This document shows, one piece after another, positions 25,922-34,540 of a DNA stretch of 64,000 nucleotides. A program made the translations under genes and the position numbers. Below the pieces are notes generated by a model that worked only from the letters and a program-made list of their open reading frames with translations, was not told the origin of the DNA and did not search any database. The stretch comes from Ruminococcus sp. (GTDB lineage Bacteria > Bacillota > Clostridia > Lachnospirales > Lachnospiraceae): contig JACERV010000008.1 in assembly GCA_013911065.1 (NCBI GenBank), positions 62,001 through 126,000 on the forward strand, read 5' to 3'. Numbering within the stretch: position 1 is the first letter of the stretch; each line of letters starts with the position of its first letter.

Positions 25922-27163
25922 TTAGCCACACCGCAATTCAGTGTTAGTTCCGGTAACTGACTCTACGCACTTGTAAAGAATCTCAAATGCTTTATCACAA
26001 TCGGACTTTGTCAGAATGAGAGGCGGAACCATACGGATAATATGGCTGCCGATTGCGGTGATTAACAGATGCCTTTCAAAAGCCTCATGTTTGATATCTG
26101 CGGCATCAATGTGTTTGTCAAATTCTATGCCAATCAAAAGTCCCTGCCCTCTGACCTCTTTGATATGCGGCAGTTTCTCTAATTTGTTCATGAAGTAAGT
26201 GCCCATCTTCCGGGAATTTTCAGCAAGGTTCTTTTCAAGAAGCTCGTCGACTTCAGCAAGAGCTGCTGCACAGGAGACTGGGTGGCCGCCAAATGTAGTA
26301 CCATGTGAACCGGGGGTAAATGCTGCAGCTACTTCTGCAGATGCACAGATTGCCCCAATAGGCATCCCACCGCCAAGTGCTTTTGCCATGGAGACAATGT
26401 CCGGTTTAATGCCGTAGTTCATGTAAGACATTATGGCTCCGGTGCGGCACCATCCCGTCTGGATTTCATCCAACAGAAGGAGAAGCCCCTTTTCATCACA
26501 AAGTTCTCTGAGCCCCTTCATGAACTCCATGGAAGCGGGATGTACACCGCCCTCTCCTTGAACAGGTTCAATCATAATAGCGATTGTATTCTCCGTAACG
26601 GCCGCCTTAAAGGCGTTCAAATCATTAAATTTTGCATAAGTAAATCCCGGTATCATGGGTTTAAAACCAATCTGACAGCCATTATCTGGCTGTCCGGTTG
26701 CGGACATAGAGCCGTAAGTTCTTCCGTGAAAACCATCAAAGGCAGTGACAATGTTGTATTTATGAGGTCCATACTTTTCAACACCATATTTCCTTGCCAT
26801 TTTAATCATGGCTTCGTTGGACTCTGTTCCGGTGTTTTGGAAGAAAATTTTATCCATTCCGATGGTTGTGCAAACTTTTTTTGCCAGCAGTGCCTGGGGA
26901 ATGGTGTAGGGATAGTTAAAAGTGTGCATAACATCTTTCAACTGGTCCTCTACGGCAGCAATTACTTTTTCATTGCCATTTCCTGTACTGTTTACTGCCA
27001 CACCGGCATAGAAGTCAAGATAGCCTTCGCCATTTTCATCGTAAATGTACATATCCTTTGCGGTTTCAGCAATCATGTCAAATCTTTCATAAGTATCAAT
27101 CATATACGTATCTACCAGAGCTTTTAGTTCGGTTTTTGTTAATCCAGTATCTTTTAGTTTCAA
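25922..27163 (-). CDS. Class III PLP aminotransferase (acetylornithine/GABA type)
   Basis: A 413-residue PLP-dependent aminotransferase of the ArgD/GabT family. It has NYPYTIPQALLAKKV, NTGTESNEAMIKMARKYG, AFDGFHGRTYGSMSATG, LLDEIQTGWCRTG, and the PLP lysine in DIVSMAKALGGGMPIGA. The only start fitting GGAGGTG at 27172-27178 is TTG 27163, nine bases downstream; the next Met is 21 residues in. Operon position with an amino-acid importer and no arg genes suggests catabolism of an imported omega-amino acid such as ornithine, GABA or a diamine derivative. That is inference. Confidence 0.9.
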   Translation of the reverse strand: MKLKDTGLTKTELKALVDTYMIDTYERFDMIAETAKDMYIYDENGEGYLDFYAGVAVNSTGNGNEKVIAAVEDQLKDVMHTFNYPYTIPQALLAKKVCTTIGMDKIFFQNTGTESNEAMIKMARKYGVEKYGPHKYNIVTAFDGFHGRTYGSMSATGQPDNGCQIGFKPMIPGFTYAKFNDLNAFKAAVTENTIAIMIEPVQGEGGVHPASMEFMKGLRELCDEKGLLLLLDEIQTGWCRTGAIMSYMNYGIKPDIVSMAKALGGGMPIGAICASAEVAAAFTPGSHGTTFGGHPVSCAAALAEVDELLEKNLAENSRKMGTYFMNKLEKLPHIKEVRGQGLLIGIEFDKHIDAADIKHEAFERHLLITAIGSHIIRMVPPLILTKSDCDKAFEILYKCVESVTGTNTELRCG

Positions 27164-27238
27164 TTCTGGTCACCTCCATGTTTGTTAATGTGGGAAGCGG
27201 ATTGCGCAATCTGCTGTGTTGTCTTCAAAAACAAAAAA

Positions 27239-27274
27239 ACGACGGCAATTCCTAATTAAGGAATCATCGTCGTT
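27239..27274 (-). terminator. Promoter-proximal terminator or attenuator, aminotransferase-ABC operon
   Basis: On the minus strand this is a hairpin (6 outer and 6 inner pairs separated by a small internal bulge) followed by seven T. It starts about 18 bases after the predicted transcription start and 75 bases before the TTG start, so full-length mRNA must read through it. Confidence 0.65.
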
Positions 27275-27297
27275 TCCGTCTTGCCTTTACATAAGCG

Positions 27298-27327
27298 AGT
27301 ATACCCTTGTAAATTGTATGTTGTCAA
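27298..27327 (-). promoter_or_regulatory. Promoter of the aminotransferase-ABC operon
   Basis: On the minus strand, TTGACA (27327-27322), an 18-base spacer and TATACT (27303-27298). Confidence 0.7.
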
Positions 27328-27349
27328 TAGTTTTTTAATATTTTGGAAG

Positions 27350-27378
27350 TTGACATATGAAAATCTGTGTGCAATAAT
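27350..27378 (+). promoter_or_regulatory. Promoter of the iron alcohol dehydrogenase gene
   Basis: TTGACA (27350-27355), a 17-base spacer and AATAAT (27373-27378). Its -35 box is only 22 bases from the -35 of the opposing promoter. Confidence 0.65.
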
Positions 27379-27392
27379 AACGGAAAATCAAG

Positions 27393-27429
27393 CTGCAAAG
27401 GGGCAGAATTAACCCTTTGCAGTTTTTTT
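27393..27429 (+). terminator. Promoter-proximal terminator or attenuator, iron ADH gene
   Basis: A perfect 10-base stem (27393-27402 with 27413-27422), 10-base loop, then seven T. It begins about 8 bases after the predicted start site and ends 30 bases before the ATG. Confidence 0.7.
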
Positions 27430-27458
27430 ATTTTCAAAGAGAAAGGAAAGAAAAAATT

Positions 27459-28643
27459 ATGTTAGAGACAGATTTTATGTTTGACTTTTATATTCCAACA
27501 CATTTGTTGTTTGGTGCAGGTAAAATACATACGCTGCACAAGTGTGAAATGCCGGGTACAAAAGCTTTGATTGTTATTACAAATGGGAAATCCACGATAA
27601 GGAACGGATATTTAGATACCGTGAAAAAAGAGTTGGATATGACCGGGTGTTCTTATACAGTATTTGATGGTGTATATGCAAATCCTGTAACAAGGAACAT
27701 TCAGGAAGGAGCGGAGTCTGCAAAAGAGAATGGATGTGATTTTGTGATAGGACTTGGTGGAGGAAGCGCTATAGATGCATGTAAAGCAATTGCACTGATG
27801 GCCACGAACCCGGGGAATGTCTGGGATTATATCCAAATGGGAAGTGGCGGAAAACAGAAAGTACAGCGGAAACCTCTTCCGGTTATTGCGGTAACAACAA
27901 CGGCTGGCACAGGAACGGAGGCGGATTCTGCGTTTGTTGTAACGAATGAAGAAACGAAGGAGAAGATTGGATTTTATCATTCAGATCTTTTTCCTGTCAT
28001 TTCGGTGGCAGATGCAGAAATGATGGTAACAGTTCCCCCCAAATTTACAGCATATCAGGGTTTTGATGCACTGTTCCACAGTATAGAAGGATATATATGC
28101 AATAAACCCAATATTTTCTGTGATATGCTTATAGAAACAGTCATTCAGAATGTTGCAGAAAACCTTCCCATTGCTGTTGCAGATGGGGCAAATCTGACTG
28201 CACGGGAGCGTGTGGCACTTGGGAATACACTTTCAGGTTTTCAGATGTCTACGGGAAATCTTACAGCGGAGCATTCGCTGGAGCATGCGATGTCCGCATT
28301 TCATGAAGAATTGCCTCATGGGGCAGGGCTTGTTATGATTAGCATAGCATATTATCATCACTTAACACAGGTACCTGAATTACAGGAACGTTTTATTAAG
28401 ATGGCAAAGCTGATGGGAAAAGGGGATGCAGATAAAGCGGAGGACTTTATAGATACTTTACAGCAACTAATTGAAGCATGTGGAATTGGTGATTTGAAAA
28501 TGTCACAATATGGAATTAGCCCCGATGAATTTCCGAAGTTCGTAAAAAATGCAAGGTCTACAATGGGGGCTAAGTTTGAGAACGAGTATCTGGAGTTAAC
28601 GGATAAAGATTGTATAAAAATCTATCAGGAGTCATATCATTGA
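27459..28643 (+). CDS. Iron-containing alcohol dehydrogenase
   Basis: A 394-residue group III alcohol dehydrogenase. It has the N-terminal THLLFGAGKI strand, the nucleotide-binding GLGGGSAIDACKAIA, TTAGTGTEADSAFVVT, and metal-binding FTAYQGFDALFHSIEGYI and TAEHSLEHAMSAFHEELPHGAG, with the Asp/His ligands of the Fe site. Such enzymes reduce aldehydes or oxidise alcohols and diols with NAD(P). The start is ATG 27459, 8 bases after GAAAGGAAAG. It is transcribed divergently from the aminotransferase operon; a role in reducing an aldehyde made by that aminotransferase is possible but unproven. Confidence 0.93.
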   Translation: MLETDFMFDFYIPTHLLFGAGKIHTLHKCEMPGTKALIVITNGKSTIRNGYLDTVKKELDMTGCSYTVFDGVYANPVTRNIQEGAESAKENGCDFVIGLGGGSAIDACKAIALMATNPGNVWDYIQMGSGGKQKVQRKPLPVIAVTTTAGTGTEADSAFVVTNEETKEKIGFYHSDLFPVISVADAEMMVTVPPKFTAYQGFDALFHSIEGYICNKPNIFCDMLIETVIQNVAENLPIAVADGANLTARERVALGNTLSGFQMSTGNLTAEHSLEHAMSAFHEELPHGAGLVMISIAYYHHLTQVPELQERFIKMAKLMGKGDADKAEDFIDTLQQLIEACGIGDLKMSQYGISPDEFPKFVKNARSTMGAKFENEYLELTDKDCIKIYQESYH

Positions 28644-28677
28644 TATTTTTGTAGAAAAGTAAATTTATGAAAACCCC

Positions 28678-28706
28678 TTGCATTTTTTCCATATATAGGA
28701 TATAAT
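28678..28706 (+). promoter_or_regulatory. Promoter of the MarR-pirin-nitroreductase operon
   Basis: TTGCAT (28678-28683), a 17-base spacer and perfect TATAAT (28701-28706). Confidence 0.8.
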
Positions 28707-28722
28707 ATCTCTACATAGAGAT
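28707..28722. promoter_or_regulatory. Probable MarR autoregulatory operator
   Basis: Perfect 7-base inverted repeats (ATCTCTA and TAGAGAT) around CA, starting directly after the -10 box and covering the transcription start. The size and position are typical of a MarR dimer site; binding here would block polymerase. Confidence 0.7.
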
Positions 28723-28737
28723 AAAAGAGGTGAAGAG

Positions 28738-29154
28738 ATGGCGAAAATAGAGATGAAAGTTTTGATAGGTCTCAACCGTGCCGTCAATTATATTGACAGG
28801 CAGTCCATTAAACTTTTCTCGGAATATAATCTTACTATGGGGCAATTTGCTGTTTTGGAAGTTTTGTATCACAAAGGAGCTATGTCGGTGGGACAGGTTC
28901 AGGAGAAGATACTCAGTTCAAGCGGAACAATGCCTCTTATTATAAATAATCTGGTAAAAAGAGGATATATTATAAGGCAGACAGATGATAAGGACAAGAG
29001 GCGGTGTATCCTGGATATTACGCAGCCGGGCCGGGAGTTAATGGCTCAGGTTTATCCAAAAAATGAAGCAAGGATTATAGAACTGATGGAGAGCTGGACG
29101 AAGGAGGAGAAGGAACAATTAGCTGTTTTGTTAAAGAAGTTTGGAGGTGCGTAA
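28738..29154 (+). CDS. MarR family transcriptional regulator
   Basis: A 138-residue winged-helix regulator: LTMGQFAVLEVLYHKGAMSVGQVQEKILSSSGTMPLIINNLVKRGYI is the helix-turn-helix, and RQTDDKDKRRCILDITQPGREL is the wing. MarR proteins release DNA when bound by phenolics or oxidised at cysteine. Here a Cys lies in the wing (RRCIL), so redox sensing is possible but untested. It is first in an operon with pirin and nitroreductase genes, beginning just after a palindromic operator. RBS is AGAGGTGAAG. Confidence 0.93.
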   Translation: MAKIEMKVLIGLNRAVNYIDRQSIKLFSEYNLTMGQFAVLEVLYHKGAMSVGQVQEKILSSSGTMPLIINNLVKRGYIIRQTDDKDKRRCILDITQPGRELMAQVYPKNEARIIELMESWTKEEKEQLAVLLKKFGGA

Positions 29155-29994
29155 ATGGAAAGAAAAGTAAAAGATCAGGTCAGGGGCTACCGTACACAGG
29201 ATGGAGCCGGCGTAAACCTGGTCAGAGTGTTGGGAAACACCACAGTAGAAACATATGACCCAATTTTGATGCTGGATTCTTTTGATAGTACAAATCCTGA
29301 TGATTACACGGCAGGCTTTCCCATGCATCCACACAGGGGGATTGAGACAGTGAGCTATATATTCAGGGGAAAGATGATACACAAAGACAGCCTGGGAAAT
29401 GAAGATGCTATTGCAGACGGAGAGGTTCAGTGGATGACGGCCGGTTCTGGTATTCTGCATGAGGAAAATCTTCCGGCATCGGAAAGAATGCTTGGAGTTC
29501 AATTATGGCTTAACTTACCTGCCAAAGATAAAATGACAGCACCTGCATACCACAGCATCAGAAATAGCAAAATAGAAGAGATACCCCTGGAAAATGGAAA
29601 ACTAAGACTGCTTGCCGGAAAATATAAAGACAGCACCGGATATATGAGCAAATATCTGCCTCTCGATTATTATGATATACATTTGGAGCCAAATGCTTCT
29701 ATAGTAATTGATACAGAAAAAGACCGGTCTGTTATGGTATTTACATTGGTAGGAGAAGCAAATATCGGGGGCGAAGTGATAAAGGAAAAGACAGCAGTGA
29801 AACTTACAGAGGGAGACCAGGTCGTAATAAAAAGTACGGACAGGGCTGCACAAGTATTATTTGTAAGCTCTACCCTTCTAAATGAGCCGGTGGCATGGGG
29901 CGGCCCCATTGTAATGAATACAAAGTCTGAATTACAGAAAGCCTTTTCAGATTTGCAAAATGGCACTTTTCTGCAAAAAGAGATATCTTATTGA
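29155..29994 (+). CDS. Pirin family protein
   Basis: A 279-residue bicupin. The N-terminal domain has the pirin motif GFPMHPHRGIETVSYIFRGKMIHKDSLGN with metal ligands HPHRG, later GILHEE supplying His and Glu, and LGVQLWLNLPAKDKM. Bacterial pirins are metal-dependent quercetinase-like or regulatory proteins tied to oxidative stress. The ATG immediately follows the marR stop with GGAGGTG as RBS, so they are co-translated. The exact substrate is unknown. Confidence 0.94.
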   Translation: MERKVKDQVRGYRTQDGAGVNLVRVLGNTTVETYDPILMLDSFDSTNPDDYTAGFPMHPHRGIETVSYIFRGKMIHKDSLGNEDAIADGEVQWMTAGSGILHEENLPASERMLGVQLWLNLPAKDKMTAPAYHSIRNSKIEEIPLENGKLRLLAGKYKDSTGYMSKYLPLDYYDIHLEPNASIVIDTEKDRSVMVFTLVGEANIGGEVIKEKTAVKLTEGDQVVIKSTDRAAQVLFVSSTLLNEPVAWGGPIVMNTKSELQKAFSDLQNGTFLQKEISY

Positions 29995-30033
29995 ACATTT
30001 TGAACGATTAACAATGAAAGGAGTGTATTATAT

Positions 30034-30606
30034 ATGAACATTATAAAAGCTTTAGAAAAACGTAGAACTTATTACAACATTAACAAAGAACTTCCGGTTA
30101 AAGAAGATGAGGTTATTAAACTTGTTCAGGAAGTAACCGAACTGGTTCCTGATGCATTTAATATGAAGAGTTCCCGTGTGATTGTTGCACTGGGAGAAAA
30201 GCAGGACCTAGTGTGGGATTCCATTTATGATGTATTTGGCGGCGAGGTGCCGAGAGAAAAGATTAACAGCTTCAAGGCGGGCGCAGGAACCGTTCTTTAT
30301 TTCTACGATAGAGATGTTGTAGAAGCGCTTCAGAACCAGTTCCCCCTGTACGCAGCAAATTTCCCAATATGGGCGAACCATTCAAGTGGAATGCTTCAGC
30401 TCAGCATTTGGAGCGGCCTGCGTGAATTAGGCATTGGTGCATCTCTGCAGCACTATAATCCAGTGATTGATGCCAAGATTCATGAGCTTTTCGATCTGCC
30501 GGAATCCTACATTCTGATTGCGCAAATGCCTTTTGGAGGTATTGTAGAAGAGCCAGATGCAAAGGAAAAAGAAGACATTTCAAAGAGAGTCAGAATTGAA
30601 AAATAG
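30034..30606 (+). CDS. Nitroreductase family protein
   Basis: A 190-residue FMN-dependent nitroreductase fold: N-terminal LEKRRTYYNINKELPVKEDEVIKLV, the PDAFNMKSSRVIVALG FMN segment, SGMLQLSIWSGLRELGIGASLQHYNP and the QMPFGGIVEEP end. RRTYYN replaces the classic RRSxRxF, as in the HBN1-like branch. Co-transcribed with marR and pirin, it probably reduces quinones or nitroaromatics. A strong terminator follows. Confidence 0.92.
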   Translation: MNIIKALEKRRTYYNINKELPVKEDEVIKLVQEVTELVPDAFNMKSSRVIVALGEKQDLVWDSIYDVFGGEVPREKINSFKAGAGTVLYFYDRDVVEALQNQFPLYAANFPIWANHSSGMLQLSIWSGLRELGIGASLQHYNPVIDAKIHELFDLPESYILIAQMPFGGIVEEPDAKEKEDISKRVRIEK

Positions 30607-30624
30607 AACTTATATAGAGTATAG

Positions 30625-30660
30625 AACAGGGGCAAAGCGATTCCGCTTTGCCCCTGTTTA
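30625..30660. terminator. Intrinsic terminator after the nitroreductase gene
   Basis: A perfect 15-base stem (30625-30639 with 30644-30658), 4-base loop and a short T-rich run. Confidence 0.85.
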
Positions 30661-30862
30661 TTTGTATCCGGGGGGATGTTCCAGGCTTGTCCAGGATACA
30701 AAACTACTATGAGGAATAGTTTTATCTCATAGAATACGACTTGTTATATATAATGGATTGTCTATATTGTATAAAAATGGTGCGGCTTATTTGGTGCTAT
30801 TGTGGAAATTATAAAAAACACTTGAAATCCACGGATTTGCATGTTATTATTTGCCTATAAAA

Positions 30863-30874
30863 TGAATCGATTCA
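30863..30874. promoter_or_regulatory. LacI-type operator O1
   Basis: Perfect 12-base palindrome TGAATCGATTCA with the central CG step typical of LacI/GalR sites, just downstream of the -10 box. The LacI gene at 36939 is the obvious candidate regulator. Confidence 0.6.
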
Positions 30875-30905
30875 CAATGTAAAAAATGTAGTAACATAAA
30901 GAGAT

Positions 30906-30930
30906 AAATCAGTTCATAATGAATTGATTT
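30906..30930. promoter_or_regulatory. Possible second operator O2
   Basis: Arms AAATCAGTTCA and TGAATTGATTT match at 10 of 11 positions around TAA. It is about 45 bases from O1 and partly similar to it. Confidence 0.4.
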
Positions 30931-30954
30931 ATATTCCTAAAAGGAGGAAAAATA

Positions 30955-31932
30955 ATGAAAAAATTAGTAGCATTAATGCTTGCAGCATCTATGGTATTCA
31001 CACTGGCGGCATGCGGTGGCGGAGGTTCCGATGGCGAACCGGCTTCAGCAGACGATAAATCAGAAGAAGGAAATAAGAAGACAATTGCCCTGGTGCCTCC
31101 GGCAATGATTTCTCCGTATTATAAGTCTGTTATTTCCGGAGCAGAAGAAGCATGTGAAGAAATGGGATATGAATTAAAGACACTAGCACCGGAGTCAGAA
31201 TCAGATTATGCTTCACAGGTACAGATTGTAGAAGATATGATCACTCAGAAAGTAGATGGCATTATCCTCTGTGCAATCAACAGCGATGCAATTGTAGCTG
31301 CTGTAAAAAAGGCAAACGAGGCAGATATCCCTGTCATTATGTTTAATACACAAAATGAACTCGCAGGCGGCGAAGTTGCATGCTATGTAAGATATGACCA
31401 GTATGAGGCAGGCGGAAAAGTTTGTGATTTTGTGTCAGAACAGTTTGGTGATGATTTAAAGGTGGCAATCGTAGAAGGACTCCCGTCAGATCATACAACG
31501 GAAAGAATGGGCGGTTTTATAGATAAGGCAGAAAAGAATTATCCGAACATTAAAGTGGTGGCAAGCCAGGCAGGTGACTGGGAGCGTGAAAAAGGCATGA
31601 ATGCGGCCGCTAACATGCTGCAGGCTAATCCTGATATTGATGTTATTTTTGCACTTTGTGATGAGATGGGACTTGGCGCGGTTCAGGCGGTGAAAGAAGC
31701 TGGCTCAGATGCAAAAGTAGTAAGTTTTGACGGTAATCCAAATGCAGTAGCAAGCATTCAGGCAGGAGGCCTTGTTTCTACAGTATCTATCGGCGGACCT
31801 GGCACAGGCGTGAAATGTGTAGAATCACTGGATAAAATTCTGAACGGTGAAGAAATTGAAAAAATCGAAAATGTTGATACAGAAATTATCTGGAAAGAAA
31901 ATGCGGACCAGTTCCCGTCAGAGTCTGACTAA
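30955..31932 (+). CDS. Sugar ABC transporter substrate-binding lipoprotein (RbsB-like)
   Basis: A 325-residue Peripla_BP_4 protein with lipobox LAAC (Cys20) followed by Gly-rich and acidic linker. Domain motifs are VPPAMISPYYKSVISGAEEA near the N-terminus, VDGIILCAINSDA, and VSFDGNPNAVASIQAGG near the C-terminus, all normal for RbsB-like binding proteins. It is first in an operon with a LacI-type operator upstream. The two dehydrogenases downstream suggest a polyol or sugar ligand. Confidence 0.94.
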   Translation: MKKLVALMLAASMVFTLAACGGGGSDGEPASADDKSEEGNKKTIALVPPAMISPYYKSVISGAEEACEEMGYELKTLAPESESDYASQVQIVEDMITQKVDGIILCAINSDAIVAAVKKANEADIPVIMFNTQNELAGGEVACYVRYDQYEAGGKVCDFVSEQFGDDLKVAIVEGLPSDHTTERMGGFIDKAEKNYPNIKVVASQAGDWEREKGMNAAANMLQANPDIDVIFALCDEMGLGAVQAVKEAGSDAKVVSFDGNPNAVASIQAGGLVSTVSIGGPGTGVKCVESLDKILNGEEIEKIENVDTEIIWKENADQFPSESD

Positions 31933-31956
31933 CAGGCAGTAGTACGAGAATGCGCC

Positions 31957-32034
31957 AAAAGGGAATGCTGCAAAATGCTGTCCCCAAATTTAGTATATAC
32001 TCTCTAAGAGACATTGTTTTTGCAGCATCCCTTT
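31957..32034 (+). other. Long-loop hairpin with T tract between binding-protein and ATPase genes
   Basis: Arms at 31957-31975 and 32017-32034 are complementary apart from one extra base and end in a T-rich run, so this is a leaky terminator or 3'-protecting stem. It would favour the binding protein over the transporter core. Confidence 0.55.
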
Positions 32035-32060
32035 TTCTAAAATAAGTCAGGAGGAAGCAA

Positions 32061-33572
32061 ATGTCAGAAGAATATATTTTACAAATGACAGATATTACAA
32101 AACGTTTCCCCGGAGTCCTGGCTCTTGACCATGTCAGTCTTCGAGTAAAAGCGGGAGAAGTGCATGCACTGCTTGGTGAAAACGGTGCAGGTAAATCCAC
32201 ATTGATGAAGATACTGGCAGGAGCCTATGTAAAAGATGAAGGTGAGATTGAAGTTTTTTCCAGAAAAATAGAATTGGGTGACCCAAAGGCTGCAGAGAAT
32301 CTTGGAATTAGTATTATTTACCAGGAGCTGAATCTGATTCCGACACTGACGGTCGCAGAAAATATTTTCCTGGGGCGTTATAAAATGAGCAACAGGATAC
32401 AAGTGGGCTGGAAAAAAGTATATGAAGAAGCGGAAACACTGCTGAAAGACCTGGAAGTGGATGTGAAAGGAACTGACTATATCAGGGATTTGGGAATTGC
32501 ACAGCAGCAGATGGTAGAAGTAGCAAAAGCATTGTCTATGAACGCTAAAATAATTATTATGGATGAACCGACGGCACCGCTGACAGCCAGAGAGACTAAG
32601 AATTTGTTCCGCATTGTAAAAAAATTGAAAGAAAGTGGTGTGTCTATTATTTATATTTCCCATCGTCTGGAAGAAGTTCTGGAAATGTGTGACCGTGCCA
32701 CGGTTATGAGAGACGGATGTACTATTCAGGAATTGAATATAGCAGATGTAACAATGGATGAAATCATCCGCCTTATGGTAGGAAGAGAGCTAAAGGATAA
32801 ATATCCGCGGATTGAAAAAGAAATAGGAGAAGAACTGTTCCGGGTTGATAATCTTTGTGCAGGTTCCAAGGTGCAGAATGTCAGCTTTTCCGTAAGAAAA
32901 GGAGAAGTGCTCTGTGTAGGAGGTTTGGTGGGGGCAGGCCGTACGGAAACGGTACGGGCCATCTTCGGACTGGATGTAAAAACAGACGGCAGGGTATTTA
33001 TAGAAGGCAGAGAGTGTGCCATAAAGAATCCAAAAGATGCCATCCGTGCGGGAATCGGATATGTTACGGAAGACCGGAAGGGAGAAGGTCTTATCCTGAA
33101 ACTGGGTGTGGATGAGAATATCACACTGGCAGCGCTGGATGGATTCCTGAAGGGAATCCATCTGAATCTTGGAAAAGAGAAGAATACAGTAAAAGAATAT
33201 GTTAAGAAACTGAATGTAAAAACACCTTCCATATATCAGAAGGTGGAGAACTTATCGGGCGGTAATCAGCAGAAAGTAGTTTTAGCAAAATGGCTCCTTT
33301 CAGAATGTAAAGTGCTGATTCTGGATGAGCCTACCCGCGGAATTGATGTGGGTGCAAAAATAGAAGTTTATAATTTAATCAATGAACTTGCCAGGGAAGG
33401 GAAAGCGATTCTGGTTATTACCTCTGAAATTCCGGAGCTGCTTGGAATCTGCGACCGTGTGGTTGTAATGGCGAGAGGACGTATGAGCGGTTCTCTGAGC
33501 AGAGAAGAGGCAGATCAGGAATCAATTATGACATTAGCCGTAGGGGCTGAGGAAAGGGGAAAACAGAAATGA
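32061..33572 (+). CDS. Sugar ABC transporter ATP-binding protein, double NBD (RbsA-like)
   Basis: This 503-residue protein has two nucleotide-binding domains. NBD1 has canonical Walker A GENGAGKST, signature LGIAQQQMVEVAKAL and IIIMDEPTAPLTARE. NBD2 has the family's degenerate P-loop GLVGAGRTE, EDRKGEGLIL, LSGGNQQKVVLAKWL and LILDEPTRGIDVGAK. It is a conventional RbsA/XylG, unlike the first operon's copy. Its stop overlaps the permease ATG (ATGA). Confidence 0.96.
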   Translation: MSEEYILQMTDITKRFPGVLALDHVSLRVKAGEVHALLGENGAGKSTLMKILAGAYVKDEGEIEVFSRKIELGDPKAAENLGISIIYQELNLIPTLTVAENIFLGRYKMSNRIQVGWKKVYEEAETLLKDLEVDVKGTDYIRDLGIAQQQMVEVAKALSMNAKIIIMDEPTAPLTARETKNLFRIVKKLKESGVSIIYISHRLEEVLEMCDRATVMRDGCTIQELNIADVTMDEIIRLMVGRELKDKYPRIEKEIGEELFRVDNLCAGSKVQNVSFSVRKGEVLCVGGLVGAGRTETVRAIFGLDVKTDGRVFIEGRECAIKNPKDAIRAGIGYVTEDRKGEGLILKLGVDENITLAALDGFLKGIHLNLGKEKNTVKEYVKKLNVKTPSIYQKVENLSGGNQQKVVLAKWLLSECKVLILDEPTRGIDVGAKIEVYNLINELAREGKAILVITSEIPELLGICDRVVVMARGRMSGSLSREEADQESIMTLAVGAEERGKQK

Positions 33573-34525
33573 AGATTAAAGCAAAGGAGAAAAAAGGCAC
33601 AAGCTATGTGGGGATACTGATAGCATTGCTGATTCTGTGTATTGTGTTATCCATAACCAGCGGAAGTTTTCTGACAGCATCCAACCTGCTGAATGTATCT
33701 CAGCAGATTTCCACAAATTTTCTGATTGCAATTGGTATGACATTTATTATTTTGCTGGGAGGAATTGATCTTTCTGTTGGTTCCATTATCGCAGTCACAG
33801 GTCTGATGATGGGCCTTATGATGAAAAGCTGGAATATGCCGGTTTTGGTAAGCCTGCTTCTGGGAGTGGTATTTGCTTCAGTTATCGGGCTTGTAACAGG
33901 ACTTTTAATTACAGGATTTGACCTGCCGCCGTTTATCGCAACACTGGGTATGATGTCAATTGCAAGAGGTGCGGCATATACAATTACAGAAGGTCAGCCC
34001 ATATATACATTTCCGGAAGGCTTTCTTGCAATTACAGGCAGATACGGCGGAATTCCCATAGTTACTATTTTGATTATGGCCGTTATGTTTGCAATAGCTG
34101 CATATGTTCTGAAATATACAAAATACGGCAGATACATATATGCAATCGGTGGAAATAAGAACTGTGCAAAACTGTCAGGTATTCATGTAAAGAAGATAGA
34201 ATGTATTGCATATGTTATCAGTGGTTTCTGCTGTGGTGTTGCAGCAATTGTACTTACATCCAGACTGGACTCCGCGGTTCCGACTAATGCTGACGGGGCT
34301 GAGCTGGATGCCATCGCGGCTGTTGTTATTGGAGGAACGTCCATGAATGGCGGTGAAGGAACACTGGCAGGAACAATCATTGGTACTCTGATTATAGGTA
34401 TTGTAGCAAATGGTCTGAATCTTTTAAATGTTCCGCAGGGAGCACAGCGGATGGTAAAGGGCGGGATTATTGTTCTGGCTGTAATTGTGGACGTGCTCAG
34501 AAGGAAAAGAAGTCAGAAAGCATAA
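33569..34525 (+). CDS. Sugar ABC transporter permease (RbsC-like)
   Basis: A 318-residue integral membrane protein with GGIDLSVGSIIAVTG, DLPPFIATLGMMSIARG, the loop GGNKNCAKLSGIHVKKIE and GGTSMNGGEGTLAGTIIG, all standard for RbsC/XylH permeases. It overlaps the ATPase by 4 bases. Together with the binding protein and ATPase it makes a complete importer. Confidence 0.96.
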   Translation: MKIKAKEKKGTSYVGILIALLILCIVLSITSGSFLTASNLLNVSQQISTNFLIAIGMTFIILLGGIDLSVGSIIAVTGLMMGLMMKSWNMPVLVSLLLGVVFASVIGLVTGLLITGFDLPPFIATLGMMSIARGAAYTITEGQPIYTFPEGFLAITGRYGGIPIVTILIMAVMFAIAAYVLKYTKYGRYIYAIGGNKNCAKLSGIHVKKIECIAYVISGFCCGVAAIVLTSRLDSAVPTNADGAELDAIAAVVIGGTSMNGGEGTLAGTIIGTLIIGIVANGLNLLNVPQGAQRMVKGGIIVLAVIVDVLRRKRSQKA

Positions 34526-34540
34526 AGGGAGGATACGGCA

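Larger units (their letters stand above)
30607..30954 (+). promoter_or_regulatory. 348-base control region of the second sugar operon
   Basis: No gene is seen. It holds the terminator at 30625-30660, two further imperfect stems (TTTGTATCC with GGATACAAA around 30660-30701, and CTATGAG with CTCATAG around 30708-30733), a promoter TTGAAA-17-TATTAT (30822-30850), two palindromic operator candidates, and the RBS AAAGGAGG before 30955. Confidence 0.7.
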
